The notes beneath the pieces were generated by a model. It made no database searches and was not told the origin of the DNA. It saw nothing but the letters and a program-made list of their open reading frames with translations. A stretch of DNA of 64,000 bases from Himantopus leucocephalus (Eukaryota; Chordata; Aves; Charadriiformes; Recurvirostridae): positions 69,645,841 to 69,709,840 of the forward strand of contig RSEF01000004.1 of the NCBI GenBank assembly GCA_003993805.1, written 5' to 3'. Below, piece by piece: positions 27,801-39,869 of the stretch. The position numbers were made by a program, and so were the translations under genes. Within the stretch, counting starts at the first letter, position 1, and each line of letters starts with the position of its first letter.

Positions 27801-28838
27801 ACTATTGAAAATTTGAACTCTTCAGGCTTGTGCCTGTTATGTTGTGCTGTTTACTGGACAGGTAATCCAAGATGCTATCGTAGCAACATAGATAACTGCT
27901 ATACCCTACATAGCAAGACAAAGGCGACAGAGACTTTGGCTTTTCCACCTGCAAAACATAACTAACAATAATTCCTCTGACTTAGAGGGCAATCCAAGCT
28001 TCAGAGTAGTCTAAATGTTGGGTTGGGGTGTTGCATGGAGGACAAGAGATGGTGCCTTACCTTCCTATTAAGTGTGGAAGCGAAAGGGAGAAGTTAGTAG
28101 ATGATCTACCTGTTCCATATGTATGTAAAGCCAACATGAATGACAGTGTGCATTAAGGACCGGAGAATGAGGTCTGTTGTTATGAAATACAACAGTGGAA
28201 GATGAAATATAATTAATTTATCTGGTCGTATAGCTGAAATCCCGACAAAACTAGAATGCATATTAATGAAGTCAATTGGATTTTTTCTTGAGATGCCTGA
28301 TACTGTCTTGATTTGCTTCTATATATTTCAAATATAAGCATAACATTTTTGGAATCTTTTTTTGAAACAGACAATTCAGATTGCACTTTTACAGAAATCC
28401 CTTGTTATTTTTTAATAGCTACGATCCAAGTAAGATTTTCATCATGGTTACTAAATGTGTGTCAATAAGCAGTAGGACATGGGCGTAAAAAGATAGGACG
28501 TAACTTAATTTTAGAGGTTAGCACTTAAGGTTGGCTTTATCTTGGCATTAAAATCCTAATAATAGGTACATCTGTATCTTGAGATATGGCTTCAGCGGGC
28601 ACATTTCAGGCTGCCATTGAAATGAATTGTCCTGCTGTTCTCCCTACTTTAAGCTGCACAGTTAGAGGACAACTGAAACCTATTTTTTTTTTATTGCTGT
28701 TACAAGGTTAATTTTCAGATGAATCAGTGAGATGACCTGACCCATATTGCCTGATTGCTATGTACTGTCACAAGGACAGCAGCAGGAATATGCATCCATG
28801 GGCATTGCAGAGGGTGCTCCACACCTTCTGGTCACAGC

Positions 28839-29207
28839 TGGAGACTGCCAAAGCTGAACAGGAAGTAATAGCAGAAGTATTTAAATGACTTTTCTTGATA
28901 AATACACTAATCTATTTTAAGTAAATTCTCATTCAGTAAGCATCAGGTTTCAAATAAGAGATATCCACTAAAATAAACGTGATTGGCCATCCTGTGTTTT
29001 ATTTCTCAGACACATAGAATCANTGGAGACTGCCAAAGCTGAACAGGAAGTAATAGCAAAAGTATTTACATGACTTTGCTTGATAAACACACTAATCTAT
29101 TTTAAGTAAATTCTCATTCAGTAAACATCAGGCTTCAAATAAGGGATATCCACTAAAATAAAGGTGATTGGCCATCCTGTGTTTTATTTCTCAGACACAT
29201 AGAATCA
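28839..29207 (+). repeat. 184-bp direct duplication joined by a single N
   Basis: Bases 28839-29022 and 29024-29207 are the same 184-bp sequence, equal in length, separated by one N at 29023. I count eight substitutions (about 4%), five of them transitions, and no indel. The exact abutment on a single N points to an assembly join of two overlapping contig ends that were never merged, probably two alleles or an error-rich copy, and not to a true tandem duplication. The divergence is high for alleles, so a real duplication is not fully excluded. Confidence 0.85.
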
Positions 29208-29989
29208 GTTTAACAAGAACTTGTAGGTTGGAGCTTACTTGGATCAAGACAGAGCTTGGAGGACAGGTGCTTATTTTTAAGTTAGAGCTACTAATTGAGC
29301 AAATCCTTGAACGTTTAAATTCACATTCAGAGCTTTGACCACTGATGCAGTTTTACTTTCAAGGGCATGAAAAAGTAATAGCAGATCTGACATTTAGCTA
29401 CAAATCCTAATGGCAATGCCAGCAATACTAATTTGAGTCCAAAAAGTTTTAAAAGGGCCTTAGTTAATCGAACTGACTGTTTTGAGTTTCTTCTGAGTGA
29501 TTTACAATAAGTGGCAGTGAAGTGTATAGTAACTTTGTACCAGCCAGACCCACCTGTTCCATGGCACACCCTTTAAAATATATCATTTACCACAAATAAA
29601 TCTATTTTACAACAGTCATCTTTCAAGTAACTTAGAAAAATGCTATGGGCTGCAATTATTCAACTTTATTATGCTACCAACTCACCAACTTCAGCATTTT
29701 AGCTTTTATGGTCTGCCAGGCTACACAAATAGAAGTGTTGTAGCATGACAAGAAAAAAGAGAATGCACTGAGAATTTGGACACCCCTGCCCTTCCCCCCC
29801 CATTCCCTGTGGACACAACAAATAGTTTGCTTAATTATTTTTGTCTGTACTGGCAGTTATGATTAGCCATTTGGGCCATCTTCAGCACCTGCTGAACACT
29901 TGACAATATGTGGCATGGAAATTATTGGACAGATGAGCCTTAGCTGATAAAATGCAAATAGTACAACTTCCATAAGAAAGGTTGGCCTT
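29208..29989. other. AT-rich non-coding DNA
   Basis: Nothing is recognised here. The stretch includes a C8 run near 29795 and a short open frame on the minus strand (29327-29569) with no recognisable product. Confidence 0.65.
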
Positions 29990-30117
29990 CCTTAGGCCAG
30001 GCTGGATGGGGCTTTGAGCAACCTGGTCTAGTGGAAGGTGTCCCTGCCTACGGCAGGGGAGGTTGGAACTGGATGATCTTTGAGGTCCTTTCCAACTCTA
30101 ATCATTCTATGATTCTA
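29990..30117 (+). mobile_element. CR1 LINE, 3'-terminal fragment
   Basis: The segment begins near GGCCAGGCTGGATGGGGCTT, passes through GGTGTCCCTGCC, GGTTGGAACTGGATGATCTT and the CCTTTCCAACTCTAATC block, and ends ATTCTATGATTCTA. This is the standard avian CR1 3' untranslated end. About 125 bases are retained, 5'-truncated, with several differences from the usual consensus, so it is moderately old. Confidence 0.95.
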
Positions 30118-31475
30118 AGAAATGCTGGGTTGTTCATGAGTGAATAAAGACCTATGTGTATTTTCTGTGGTCCTCTACTGCAAGCTATGAGCAAACACTT
30201 TGATAGTACTCATAATTAAAAAATTGCATTAGGTCAAGAATATAACATTATCTATTTCTCAATCTGTTTTAGTTAAATATTTTGTTACTAGACATTGTAT
30301 CATAATAAGCGACACTGAATGGTAGGAATAACCTGATATGGGAGAAAATAAAGTTATGAAGTGAAATCAAGTCAGCCAAAGCAGATACCTAGAGATAACT
30401 TAATGCTTGAAGGCATGAGAAATGGGGAGTAGACTTGTGCACAATAATGAAGCAAGGAAAAAGAAGCTAAGAGGTTGAGCTTATTGCCAGAGAAGTTTAA
30501 ACAGGAAGTGAAAGAAAGGACAGGGTTATCAGTGATTTAATCTCCTCTAAAATGTTAGTTGAAAAACAACTGGATGTAAAAACTGGGAGAAATGTAAATC
30601 TGCGCAAGGTGACTGCTAACATAACTATTTTCAGTGTGTGTGTGGCCTTAAAAATGGATTGAAAATTATCTGGGTTTCATACTAGAGTGCTGTCTATTGA
30701 TACAAAACCTTAAGAATAGATCATCTCTAATTTAAATCTTTTATTCCACACAAAATATCTGTGGGCTAAGAGCAGTTACAGCTGTCCGGAATAGATCCAC
30801 AAGTCATAAGATCAGTTGTAAGGTACTTACAATTATTACTTACAATTAAGTCTTTTGTATTCTACATATGATCTCTTCAAAGTTACATTTGAACTTAAAA
30901 CTTACTATTTTTATACATAAAAAATTTAAGACCACTCAATATAGAGAAGTGTTTTGGAGCTGGCTTTGCTCTGTTCTTGTATAAGCTGTATGGTAAGCCT
31001 CTACTTTTCTGTATCTTGCTCTCTAATTACATTAAACGGTAAGTGGCTTGCCAGGCATTAGTGAACCTACCGTGCTGCCAATTCAAGAAATCAAAACTCA
31101 GCTAGAATTCGTAGCATAAGTAAACTGCTTTCTTTCATACACCAGATGGAAAGGGAATCCTACGACAATTAGCTTCTATTTTAGGCTTCTTATGAAAGTC
31201 TTAAGTGTGTGCCTTAAGATGCCATAGCATGTAGATACAGTATTTTGGTTTTCCTCCTTCTGCCTTTGGGTCTGGGTTATGGTCTTCATGTGACTTTCTT
31301 CTGGGTCTAGGCAGTGACACATAGGAGATGTGGCAAAGCCATGAGGAATCAGTTGTTGCTGGTGGTTTCTGCTCTCTGGTAGGTGTGTTTGCATTTGCAG
31401 AAAGGCACAGAGCTGTTGGAGGATGTGAGGGAAAGGGAGAAAGATCTGTATTTATACACTTTTAAGTTATCTATT
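30118..31475. other. AT-rich non-coding DNA
   Basis: No gene or element is recognised. The stretch ends at the 100-N gap at 31476. The small minus-strand frame at 31176-31394 has no recognisable product. Confidence 0.65.
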
Positions 31476-31575
31476 NNNNNNNNNNNNNNNNNNNNNNNNN
31501 NNNNNNNNNNNNNNNNNNNNNNNNNNNNNNNNNNNNNNNNNNNNNNNNNNNNNNNNNNNNNNNNNNNNNNNNNNN
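31476..31575. other. Assembly gap, exactly 100 N
   Basis: A nominal-length gap. Its right edge falls inside a CR1 element, so the missing sequence probably includes the upstream part of that CR1. Confidence 0.98.
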
Positions 31576-31668
31576 GTTGTTCAGCCTGGAGAAGAGAAGG
31601 CTCTAGGGAGACCTTATTCAGCCTTTCAGTAAGTAAAGGGGCCCTACAGTAAAGATGGGGACAGACAC
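31576..31668 (+). mobile_element. CR1 LINE fragment at a gap edge
   Basis: GTTCAGCCTGGAGAAGAGAA, AGGGAGACCTTATT, CAGCCTTTCAGTA and ACAGTAAAGATGGGGACAGA match the CR1 segment that lies a few hundred bases before the 3' end of the element. The sequence stops matching after about 31668, without reaching a CR1 3' terminus, so the copy is also truncated or interrupted on the right. Its left part lies in the gap. The last half is repeated after the N at 31704. Confidence 0.85.
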
Positions 31669-31789
31669 AGAGGATCTAGTATGGGCAGTATGTAACCTTT
31701 CCTNCAGCCTTTCAGTAAGTAAAGGGGCCCTACAGTAAAGACGGGGACAGACACAGAGGATCTAGTATGGGCAGTACGTAACCTTTCCT
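31619..31789 (+). repeat. 85-bp direct duplication joined by a single N
   Basis: Bases 31619-31703 and 31705-31789 are the same 85-bp sequence with two C/T differences and a single N (31704) between them. The first part of the unit is CR1-derived. As with the other N-joined pairs in this window, an unmerged contig overlap is the likely cause. Confidence 0.9.
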
Positions 31790-31871
31790 GCTTTGGTATC
31801 TCCTCTAGTCTGATTCTTCAAGTGATAAAGATCTTTCACTTCCTGGGCCAATGAAGTCCCTAATCTGGAAT

Positions 31872-31916
31872 TTTGCCCATCTGCTGTCAGCCANTTTACC
31901 CATCTGCTGTCAGCCG
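31872..31916 (+). repeat. 22-bp direct duplication joined by a single N
   Basis: The 22-base unit containing CCCATCTGCTGTCAGCC is repeated on both sides of the N at 31894, with two A/G differences. It is the second N-joined duplication within 200 bases. Confidence 0.85.
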
Positions 31917-32854
31917 TTGTCTCTACTCTCCTATAGAGACAGTACATTTCTTAGAGCAGGGCTTATGTTTTGGCTTTTTCTTTTTTAAAAAAGAAATCTT
32001 CTACTGTTGTATTGTTGCTAGTATAATGGTTTCTAGGAACTCACAGATGTGATGGTAATTCAGAATAAATAAGAACACATTGCACATACATTCTTCCCAC
32101 ATAAAGTTACTGACATTTTGTCAATACAGTGTAAGTATTCAATTGTACACATATATTTAAAAAAAAAAAAGTCACACCTTTTTTGAAGTAATATTAATAT
32201 GCTGCTAGAAGAAAACAGCTGATCACAATCTCAGAAAGCCTGCCATGTCAGGTGTTGGCACCACAGAGGAATGAAAGAATTCAGGTTGCATTCTTCACCC
32301 TATCAAAGTGAGTGAGTCTGGCTCTCAGATGCCGACTGTGCAAGAGGCCTCTGTGGGTAGTAATGATTTTTATCCTGTTTCCTTTTAAGCTTCTGTCTAT
32401 TAGTGCTGATTTACAGTATCTGTTCACATGCTCTGGATCTTGTTTGCTAACACACTAAGAGGCTGAATACAATGCACCTGCCCTTTTGGCTTCAGAAGCC
32501 ACATTAAAAAAGATGTTACAAGGACTTACTTATATTTCAATCTGAATCATAATAAATCAAAGTTGATGAATTTTTTTTGAGAGTTCTTATTAGTCACTAT
32601 TATTTGAATGAGAAAACAAGGAGGACACTTCACTGGACAGTATGTGTAGGGTGTCTTCTGTGTGGTGGTTTGACAGTCTTGCATCCTTTTTTTTTTTTTC
32701 CTTTGTCAGTCTCAGAAATTTCACTGTTTTCTTTTAAAGTAAACTTAATATGTCTGTCATCTGTCAGGGTTTGATTTCCACCTGTGAATTTTTTTGGCCT
32801 TCTATGAAGTGTTAAATATTAGTGCAGACAGTGCTCTAATTGGCATCATTGAGG
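31917..32854. other. AT-rich non-coding DNA
   Basis: Nothing is recognised apart from an A run near 32159-32170 and a T run of 13 near 32687-32699. Confidence 0.65.
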
Positions 32855-33180
32855 TTTTGGGGCGCATTGCCCTTAATTGCACTGCCCAGCCCCAACCTGA
32901 ACCCATGGACCGGTGGGCCTGGGGCTCCAGGTGTGCTTAGGCCTGAGCCCTTGCCTGAGCAGAGCTGTCCCTGCTGGTGTTGACTGGATTTTCTGGGCTG
33001 ACCTCAGACCTGACTTGTCACCTTGCCTATATTTGATGATTACCGCCCCTGCCCTGCTCTGGTCCTGGGACCGTGCCCTGCCAGTGAGGGCACTGCTCTG
33101 CTTTCTTCTGGGGCCACCCCTGGTGACCTTACCTTGTGGAACAGCCCCATTCTGGCTATGTCTAGCGTGGTGTACGATAA
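32855..33180. other. GC-rich block of unknown origin
   Basis: About 325 bases are clearly GC-rich, with sharp edges against AT-rich DNA on both sides, and a single N follows at 33190. CpG is rare (I count six), so this is not a CpG island; depletion is what methylated repeat DNA shows. A 90-codon plus-strand frame (32913-33185) is rich in Leu, Pro, Ala and Cys, with no recognisable domain, and reads like translated GC-rich repeat. The best guess is an unclassified retroelement or other dispersed repeat; an unrecognised exon is less likely. Confidence 0.4.
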
Positions 33181-35338
33181 CATAGCTAANTATTGTAGAA
33201 TCACTCTCCTACCTCTCAAACATTGCACATTTGCTAATATTTTATAGATGTTATAAAAAAAAACCCCTTAAAGCTGTGATGATTTAAGTATATGAGTCAA
33301 GGCTTTATGAAAATTTTTCAGCATACAAGCCCTCCATTAGAAGCCTGTATATGTGTGTATTTCCCTTATTTTGCCTATGCCAGAAAGAACATGGATAGAG
33401 CCTCTTACTTGCTTCAAGCTACAAGTGGCACAGAGGAAGCCAGAACTGCCTCCAGTTACCTGCCTGAGAACTGACGTGTTGGTAGTGGGAAATATAAATC
33501 AGCTTCTTACAAGTGTTACCTTTCCCTACGTATTTTAAAGGTACTGAGGCAGAAAATATGAGAGTCCAGGATTGTTTCCATCCCTTCACATTGTGGTGGA
33601 GCCCTTACTCTTACACCTAGGGACGTGCGGTGGATAGTAATCAAAGCAAAACACAGACTGGTAAAGTAGTTTAATAGGGGTGACTATCATTTGGGTAGAG
33701 AGGGACAGAATTAGTTAAAAACTGTCTTCTAGAGGATGATACTTGGAATAAGTAATTGCTTTGACTTCTAAGTCAGACTTTATGCTGATTTCATTGTCCT
33801 GGACTTGGTTATATTTAAAAACTCATATGCTTTCTTCCCATGTTTGGTGGATGGATCAAAGTAGGGATTGCTCAGCAACTTCTCACAGGGCCTTATGGCA
33901 GTAAGGAGATTTGAGAATTTTTCATGCTGGCACAGCAAATTCAGCACATTAGTTGCAAACAGGTTTGAAATTACAGCCATTCCACTTAGAAAGGAAATCT
34001 TTTAGCATACAGGACCTGCTGAAGTAGTGGATGTGAAATGGATCCTTCCTGTTGCACAATTCCTTCAGCAAGAAATAGTTAAATGTTTCTGCTGCACAGG
34101 CTCTGAGGCTCCTGAAAGAGGGCATCTCACAGTGTTTCTGTCTGTATCCAACATGGGGAACTGAGGCCAGCTGTCCCATCTTTCCATCATCACTACCATC
34201 ACTCACATTCTGAGATGAAACAAAACTAGAACAACGAAGAAGAAGTATAAAAGACTTGAACTGCGTTTGAGACTTATGTCAAAAATGTTTCAGTCCTCAG
34301 GTAATTTGCTCAGTTCTGGCTCCTTTCGTATTTACTTCAAAGCTTCAGTGAAAATGAAAGGATAGAAAATGGCATTTAGGTTTGCAGATAGCTGTAGTCA
34401 CATTCTTGTGACTCGATCTTGCCTTGTTGAAGGGTGTCTTCCCCTTAAAAGTCAGGAGCTGTCTGCACATCTTGAGGAAATGTCTTACATCAGGGCTAGT
34501 CAAGGGTACAACAGACCTAGTAAGTCATGGGATATATATGTTTTCCTGTGATATACTACACTGCAAATTAATATAATTCAAAAAATTAAATTGGCTTACC
34601 TAAAAGTAGCATCTGCTATTTATTTGATCAAATAAAAAAATCATGCACAAACTTAGAATTTTTTCATTGATTTTATAATTTGCAGGATGCATCAAATACA
34701 GTTTCGTGTTTCCTGTGTGCGTCAGTAATATCAGCTTGCACAGGCAATCTAATATAACATACTACAGCGCTGTTCTGAGCCTGGACTTAATTTTAAAAAG
34801 AGTAATTGATTTGCAATATTCTGACATGAGATCACAAATGCAAAATGCAGAAAAAGACAACCCAAAATCTACATCTCCTGCTGTCAGTGTGGGATCACTC
34901 TTATGGGGACCCCTACCTTGTGCAGGATAGGTATCTTTGTTTCTCCTCCTCAGTCTCATTTTCCGTTTGTCTCCATTTCATAGTCAGCAAGAATGGGACA
35001 CTTTTAGCCGATTCAATGCTACTTTGTTTTATACAAATTGGCTTATTTAGCTCTCTGGCATAGCTTTCTGGTACTGCCTGCAGTGGCTGAATGCTAACAA
35101 GTGCGTGCTATGGATGACCAAAATGATTTCTCTGGTCTTATAAATCGGCAAAGTGTGAGCCAATTTTCACTGAGATGACTCGAGAGAGCTGCATGACATA
35201 AGGGGGTCTTCCATAAAAGTTTTTAGTGTCTGTGTCAAAGTCCAGAGGTGATAGAATATCTGAACAAAATGTTGTATGTGAGATACATATATATTTAAAC
35301 TTGGAGAAAGACATGTAAGTGTACACATATGTGTGTGT

Positions 35339-35357
35339 GGGGGTGGGGGGGGGAGGG
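35339..35357 (+). repeat. G-rich tract with quadruplex-forming pattern
   Basis: A GT repeat runs into G5-T-G9-A-G3, followed by AAGAAAGAAAG. The run contains enough G to supply four tracts of three with single-base loops, the standard pattern for an intramolecular G-quadruplex on the plus strand. Whether it folds or matters is unknown. Confidence 0.8.
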
Positions 35358-35479
35358 AAGAAAGAAAGCATTGTTATATTACCATGGTTGAATGGCTTTA
35401 ACTGATGCAGCTGAAATTTTACGGAAGTACCCATCCTGAGGCAGCCACAGGTGGCATTTGCTCAAATGTTTTAAGGGAT

Positions 35480-35500
35480 TTGATTCTATGATTCTATGAC
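35480..35500 (+). mobile_element. Possible CR1 3' tail remnant
   Basis: GATTCTATGATTCTATGAC has two copies of the ATTCTATG 8-bp unit that ends CR1 elements. The sequence before it does not look like CR1, so only the tail, or a chance match, remains. Confidence 0.4.
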
Positions 35501-36700
35501 TTAAAATGGCAAATGTTATCTAATTGTTACTACATGTCAATGTTTGGTGTAAATTTTTTGGGGAACGTCCATAGAACCAAATGGTGGCCAAGTATTGAGT
35601 TGTATAAGACAATGCCAAACATTTTGAAAATCCCAGTTTAACTTAAATGCTTACTTCATACTCAAGAATGGCTGCCTGCGCTTTATAGCTTAGTTTAAAA
35701 GGGAGATAAGGAAAAGTTGAACTATTGCATAAAACATCACCAATACTTCACCTGATTTATCAGATCAATAATGGTCATCAATCTTACCTTGATCAGTAAG
35801 GTGAGGCACAGGGACCATCTTTAGTATAAAATTTGCATTGTAGTTGGTACTGAGGGTGCTTGTTGTGGGTTTGGCCTCTGGGTTTTTGGTATTTACCATT
35901 ACTATAAAGTACAGAGCTTGTTTCTTGTGTGATCAGTACTGCTCACCATCAGAAGTGCACAATGGCTAGAAAACACTTGCTCAAGGAAGGCACAGGAATC
36001 TCACTCTAAGAGATAAAACATACTAGACTTTATATTTATTTGTTTCAGGTCTCCTAACTCTCTTGAATTTTGCCTGGATTACTAGTTCACAGTCAAAATG
36101 TTACATGCCTCTCTAATTAAAGATGACGATGATGGCTTTTGCTAGGAGAAATGGGGGTGAAGACAGAAGTTTCTTTCTTTTGCTGTCATCTGCCATGGTT
36201 TTGTGAAGGGACTTTCGCATGTCCCCTTCAGCCCTGGCAATACCAGTTTCAGGGATGAATGGTCTCACAACCTGTGAACTGTGTCCAACACAGTTTTCTT
36301 CTTGACTCTTCCTGTATTGTTAAACTAAAACACTTTTTAGAAAATTAGGGAGTTTGTTGTATGGTTACATCAAGTGGCAGATGGTGTACATGCTTTGTGA
36401 GTAATATAATTTTCATGCTTCGCTGCAGCACAGAAGTCAATTACTCTGCGCTGCCTCTGAGTTAGAGCATTTAGTTGGTTGACAAAGTATTCTGACAGAA
36501 TAGAAAGATCAAGGCTCCCATTTTTGGGCAGAGTCCTCCGAGACTGGAACATTACATGGCATGGGACATAACACCTTCATTGAACCAAATTAAAGTTTGG
36601 GGCAGAATGTCTGCTGATTATGGGAAAAGTCGTCACGATTTTGGTGGTGTTAGCTCCAAAGTTTCCCTAGACAGGACTCATCCCTAGTGTCAGTGACTCC

Positions 36701-36975
36701 TTGTATTAGAAGTAGTTAAACTGTTCCTTTTTGCTGCTGGAATGAGCAAAATCTAACTATTGATTTTACTCTGTCTACAGCTGTAGTTAGTGGAGTCTTT
36801 TGCTGATACTTTCTGTATCCTGTGACTCTTAATCANTTGTATTAGAAGTAGTTAAACTGTTCCTTTTTGCTGCTGGAATGGGCAAAATCACACTATTGAT
36901 TTTACTCTGTCTACAGCTGTGGTTAGTGGAGTCTTTTGCTGTAATTTACTTTCTGTATCCTGTGACTCTTAATCA
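36701..36975 (+). repeat. 135/139-bp direct duplication joined by a single N
   Basis: Bases 36701-36835 and 36837-36975 are near-identical copies on either side of the N at 36836. They differ by about four substitutions and one 4-base length difference near the end (GCTGATACTTT versus GCTGTAATTTACTTT). It is the same pattern as the other N-joined pairs. Confidence 0.9.
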
Positions 36976-39869
36976 GTGTTTATTCTACATCAGTTTAAGC
37001 ATTTAACTGAGTCCTAGAAGCCTGTCTGTCCTGGGCTCCCTTTTGTTATTCCATCATTAGAAAAAAGTGCTGAACTCTGCTCCCTCCAATGTCTGTGTAA
37101 GTCCCATTTTTATCAACTGAACATCTCTTATGGGCTTCAGTGAAAACAGCATCAGGACCCCTGAAAACCTGGATTACCTTCTTTAAGAAAGCAGGAATTG
37201 CCAGCATGTTTTACACTTCATAATGAAAAATCAAGTACAGACTTAATTTGTGCAAATAGCTCGTCTCTCCTTAATACAAGAGTACACATGTGCATACAAA
37301 TGGAGATTTTTCTCTATTAGGATTTAACAGTTCTTCCTAACTTTGCCACAGTAAGATTTTATTTAAGAAACAACCTAAATGCCCCTTCTCATCAAGATAA
37401 ATACTTGAGTGATGTGAGCTGCTGGGGCTGCTTTTCCAGGGAATCACTCAGTTAGCATTTGTACAACAACCTGCATCCTTTGTATCCATCACTTTGAACT
37501 GAATGCAAAATGAAACTGTCTCACCCTTGGACCGAGGTAGACAGTTTTTTCTCTTTTACCATCCCTAAGACAAATTAGGAATGTAGGAAACCTTTCACTC
37601 GGAACAAAACGATGATTATAGCAGGTAACAGGACCTCACATTAATCAGTGCTTTCAAAGAAAAGGCCTCGACCTGTGCCCTTTGTCTAGCCTACTGGTAG
37701 GTATGTTTTTTTCCCAGTTTCTTTCAGTGTCAGGGCATTCTCTTTCTGTGTAATACATTCTCTTGGAAAATGTTTCTCTTTTCAGGCAGTCCTTCTGCAT
37801 TGATCAAAACCCCTCCAGAAAGCCACTGTAGAAATCTGAACTTATAATGATGTTCTTTTATATTTTCTTACAATGAACAATGGCTCTCTCAATACTAATG
37901 GCAACAGTACGTAGATAGAGGCAACAGTGCAAAGAGTTGGGGGGAAATAGCCATTATTTGCGAGACTTGCTGTTTCATGTCCTGAAAAAAAAAAAATCCT
38001 GTCTTCTGCAGCCAAATCTTTACTACCTCTTGTTGAAAACATTCAAGGCCTTTGCAAACCAATGCTGAGATGAGGAAAGATAAGAGTGGATTAACATTTT
38101 TCTTCTTTTTGGAAGAAAACATTACTGACAATTAGATGGCAAAAGATCTTAGTTCTCCATCCCTCCTGAATAAAAAGAAAGAGAAAACATTCTGCTTGAT
38201 ACCCTTTTTTTTGTTTGCTGGCCTTGACCTTTAAATCAATTATCTTCCAAACATCAAGCTTGAGAGTAAATGAATGGAACTGAATGTGGCTCCACTGAAT
38301 AAAAGACTCCCTCTACTGCTCGAAATACAGATTGCCAGATGAAACGAAATGCTTGTTTACAAAGGGGGCACAAAACAGAGAGCAAGTATGTCACTGCTTT
38401 GTCAGTCTAGTCAGGTTTTTCTCATCTTTTAAAGTTTGTTTTTTTAATTAATGTATTTAAGATGTGACGAATGCAGAGAGTGAAGGAAAAAGTGTTAGAC
38501 AAATGATGTAATGACATCCTTTATCAAACATTTAGAAACAAGACTGCCAATAAGCTTATCTGTTTTACTTAGTGTTCATGAATGTTAGACTTGCTGATGC
38601 TCAGCTCCAGTTGAGTTCAGTTGATGCTCACTCAGCAAAGAACAGGCAACAAACAGTCTTCAGTTTCATAGGGAAAAGAATATTTTACTAGGAAGACAAA
38701 GAAGCGTTATAAGTGATTTCACTGGGGAGTAAAAAGCATGCAACAGCTTAGAAAATACAACCAGAAAATAGGCTGCTGAAGAAGGTGTGGAAAACTTTGA
38801 GTTCCAGAATGGAACTTTAAATCTAGCCCTGGAGTGAGACACCCAAACCTCCTTCACTGGCTTTACGTTTAAATTCTGTCATTTCCATGTCTTAGGTATT
38901 TTTACTGCATTGAAAGGTATGACAGATATTCTCAGAACTGGGAAATGGTAGAGGGAGATGATTATTTTCATAGTATTGGTTCAGTTGATGGGTATATCAT
39001 TCCTGCATTTTAAATTGTAGGCTTGCTTGTGGAATAACAAACATGACAAATCAATTCTGCCTTTATACCAAGGTGAATATTAAAATGTATATTTGGCTCT
39101 AATATTTTTTGTTGCCTCAGTACTTTGCCTCTTTAGAGCTACAAAAAAGCAATTCTTGGAATGCATTCAAATTTTTAGGCAATTTTAATAAAGATTTAGA
39201 CAGTAGATAAAAGAAGATAAATAATAAATAATTGTTCATTAGCTAAGTAAAACCTAATGCGCTGGTTGCTGACGTTGATATATTAATAATGTACTCCAGA
39301 GCATAAGTAAAGACAATGGTGGATCTTTAAGCAACTGATGATATTGGCAATTTAAACCTTCCGAAGCTGTTCATTAGGTTCAAGTGCCACTGGGCAACGT
39401 GAGGCCAAAGTGAGCAGGAGGGTAAACACACGACAGGCTTGTACAGATGGAAAACCACAGATGGAATAGTTCAAGAAAATCAGCTGATGCCGCTATTCTG
39501 GCAGGAAGGCCTACCTCAGAATGGGGGAGCCACCTAAGTGATCAGAATTTCTCAATATTTCAGACATTGTGCCTCTTCTCAGCAGATCAAGTGTTCTCCA
39601 CAAAAAATCCTTGACTCCTTGTTGCAGGCAAACCCAGTCTTGACTTGGGGAATTTCACTTAATTTAGTTATTGCTAATTAACGTAAACTTTTAATTAATA
39701 AGTCAGGTATTGAAGGAAAAAAGGTAGATGTAAACAATTGAATGGACACTTAAGGAAACACCTTTCTCCACCTTTCCCAGACTCAAGTTGAGTCTAACAC
39801 CTCTCCTTCAACTTCATAGTCTCTCAACTGCTTTTTTTTCACAACACGTAACAGTCTGTCCCAGTCTCA
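36976..39869. other. AT-rich non-coding DNA
   Basis: No gene, RNA or element is recognised. Simple A runs occur (for example 37984-37996). All open frames are short and without similarity. Confidence 0.65.

Larger units (their letters stand above)
18621..28838. other. AT-rich non-coding DNA with minor repeats
   Basis: Apart from the CR1 end at 21253-21303 and the small repeats listed separately, I see no gene or element. T runs of 13-14 bases occur (for example 22282-22295). The patches 22330-22560 and 24380-24600 are a little richer in G and C, but give only frames under 100 codons with no recognisable product. Confidence 0.65.
33191..36700. other. AT-rich non-coding DNA
   Basis: No gene is recognised. 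The stretch contains a G-rich tract at 35339-35357 and a short CR1-like tail at 35480-35500. Frames stay below 100 codons and overlap on both strands without protein similarity. Confidence 0.65.

Noticed and set aside
29011..29235. ACATAGAATCA followed by GTAGGTTGGAGC as a possible minus-strand CR1 end
   Set aside because: Only loosely similar to the reverse complement of the CR1 3' end; too diverged to claim.
38215..38410. Conserved-enhancer-like stretch with TGACCTT, ATCAATTA and TTGTTTACA motifs
   Set aside because: Short factor-binding words are expected by chance in AT-rich DNA; without multi-species alignment there is no support.
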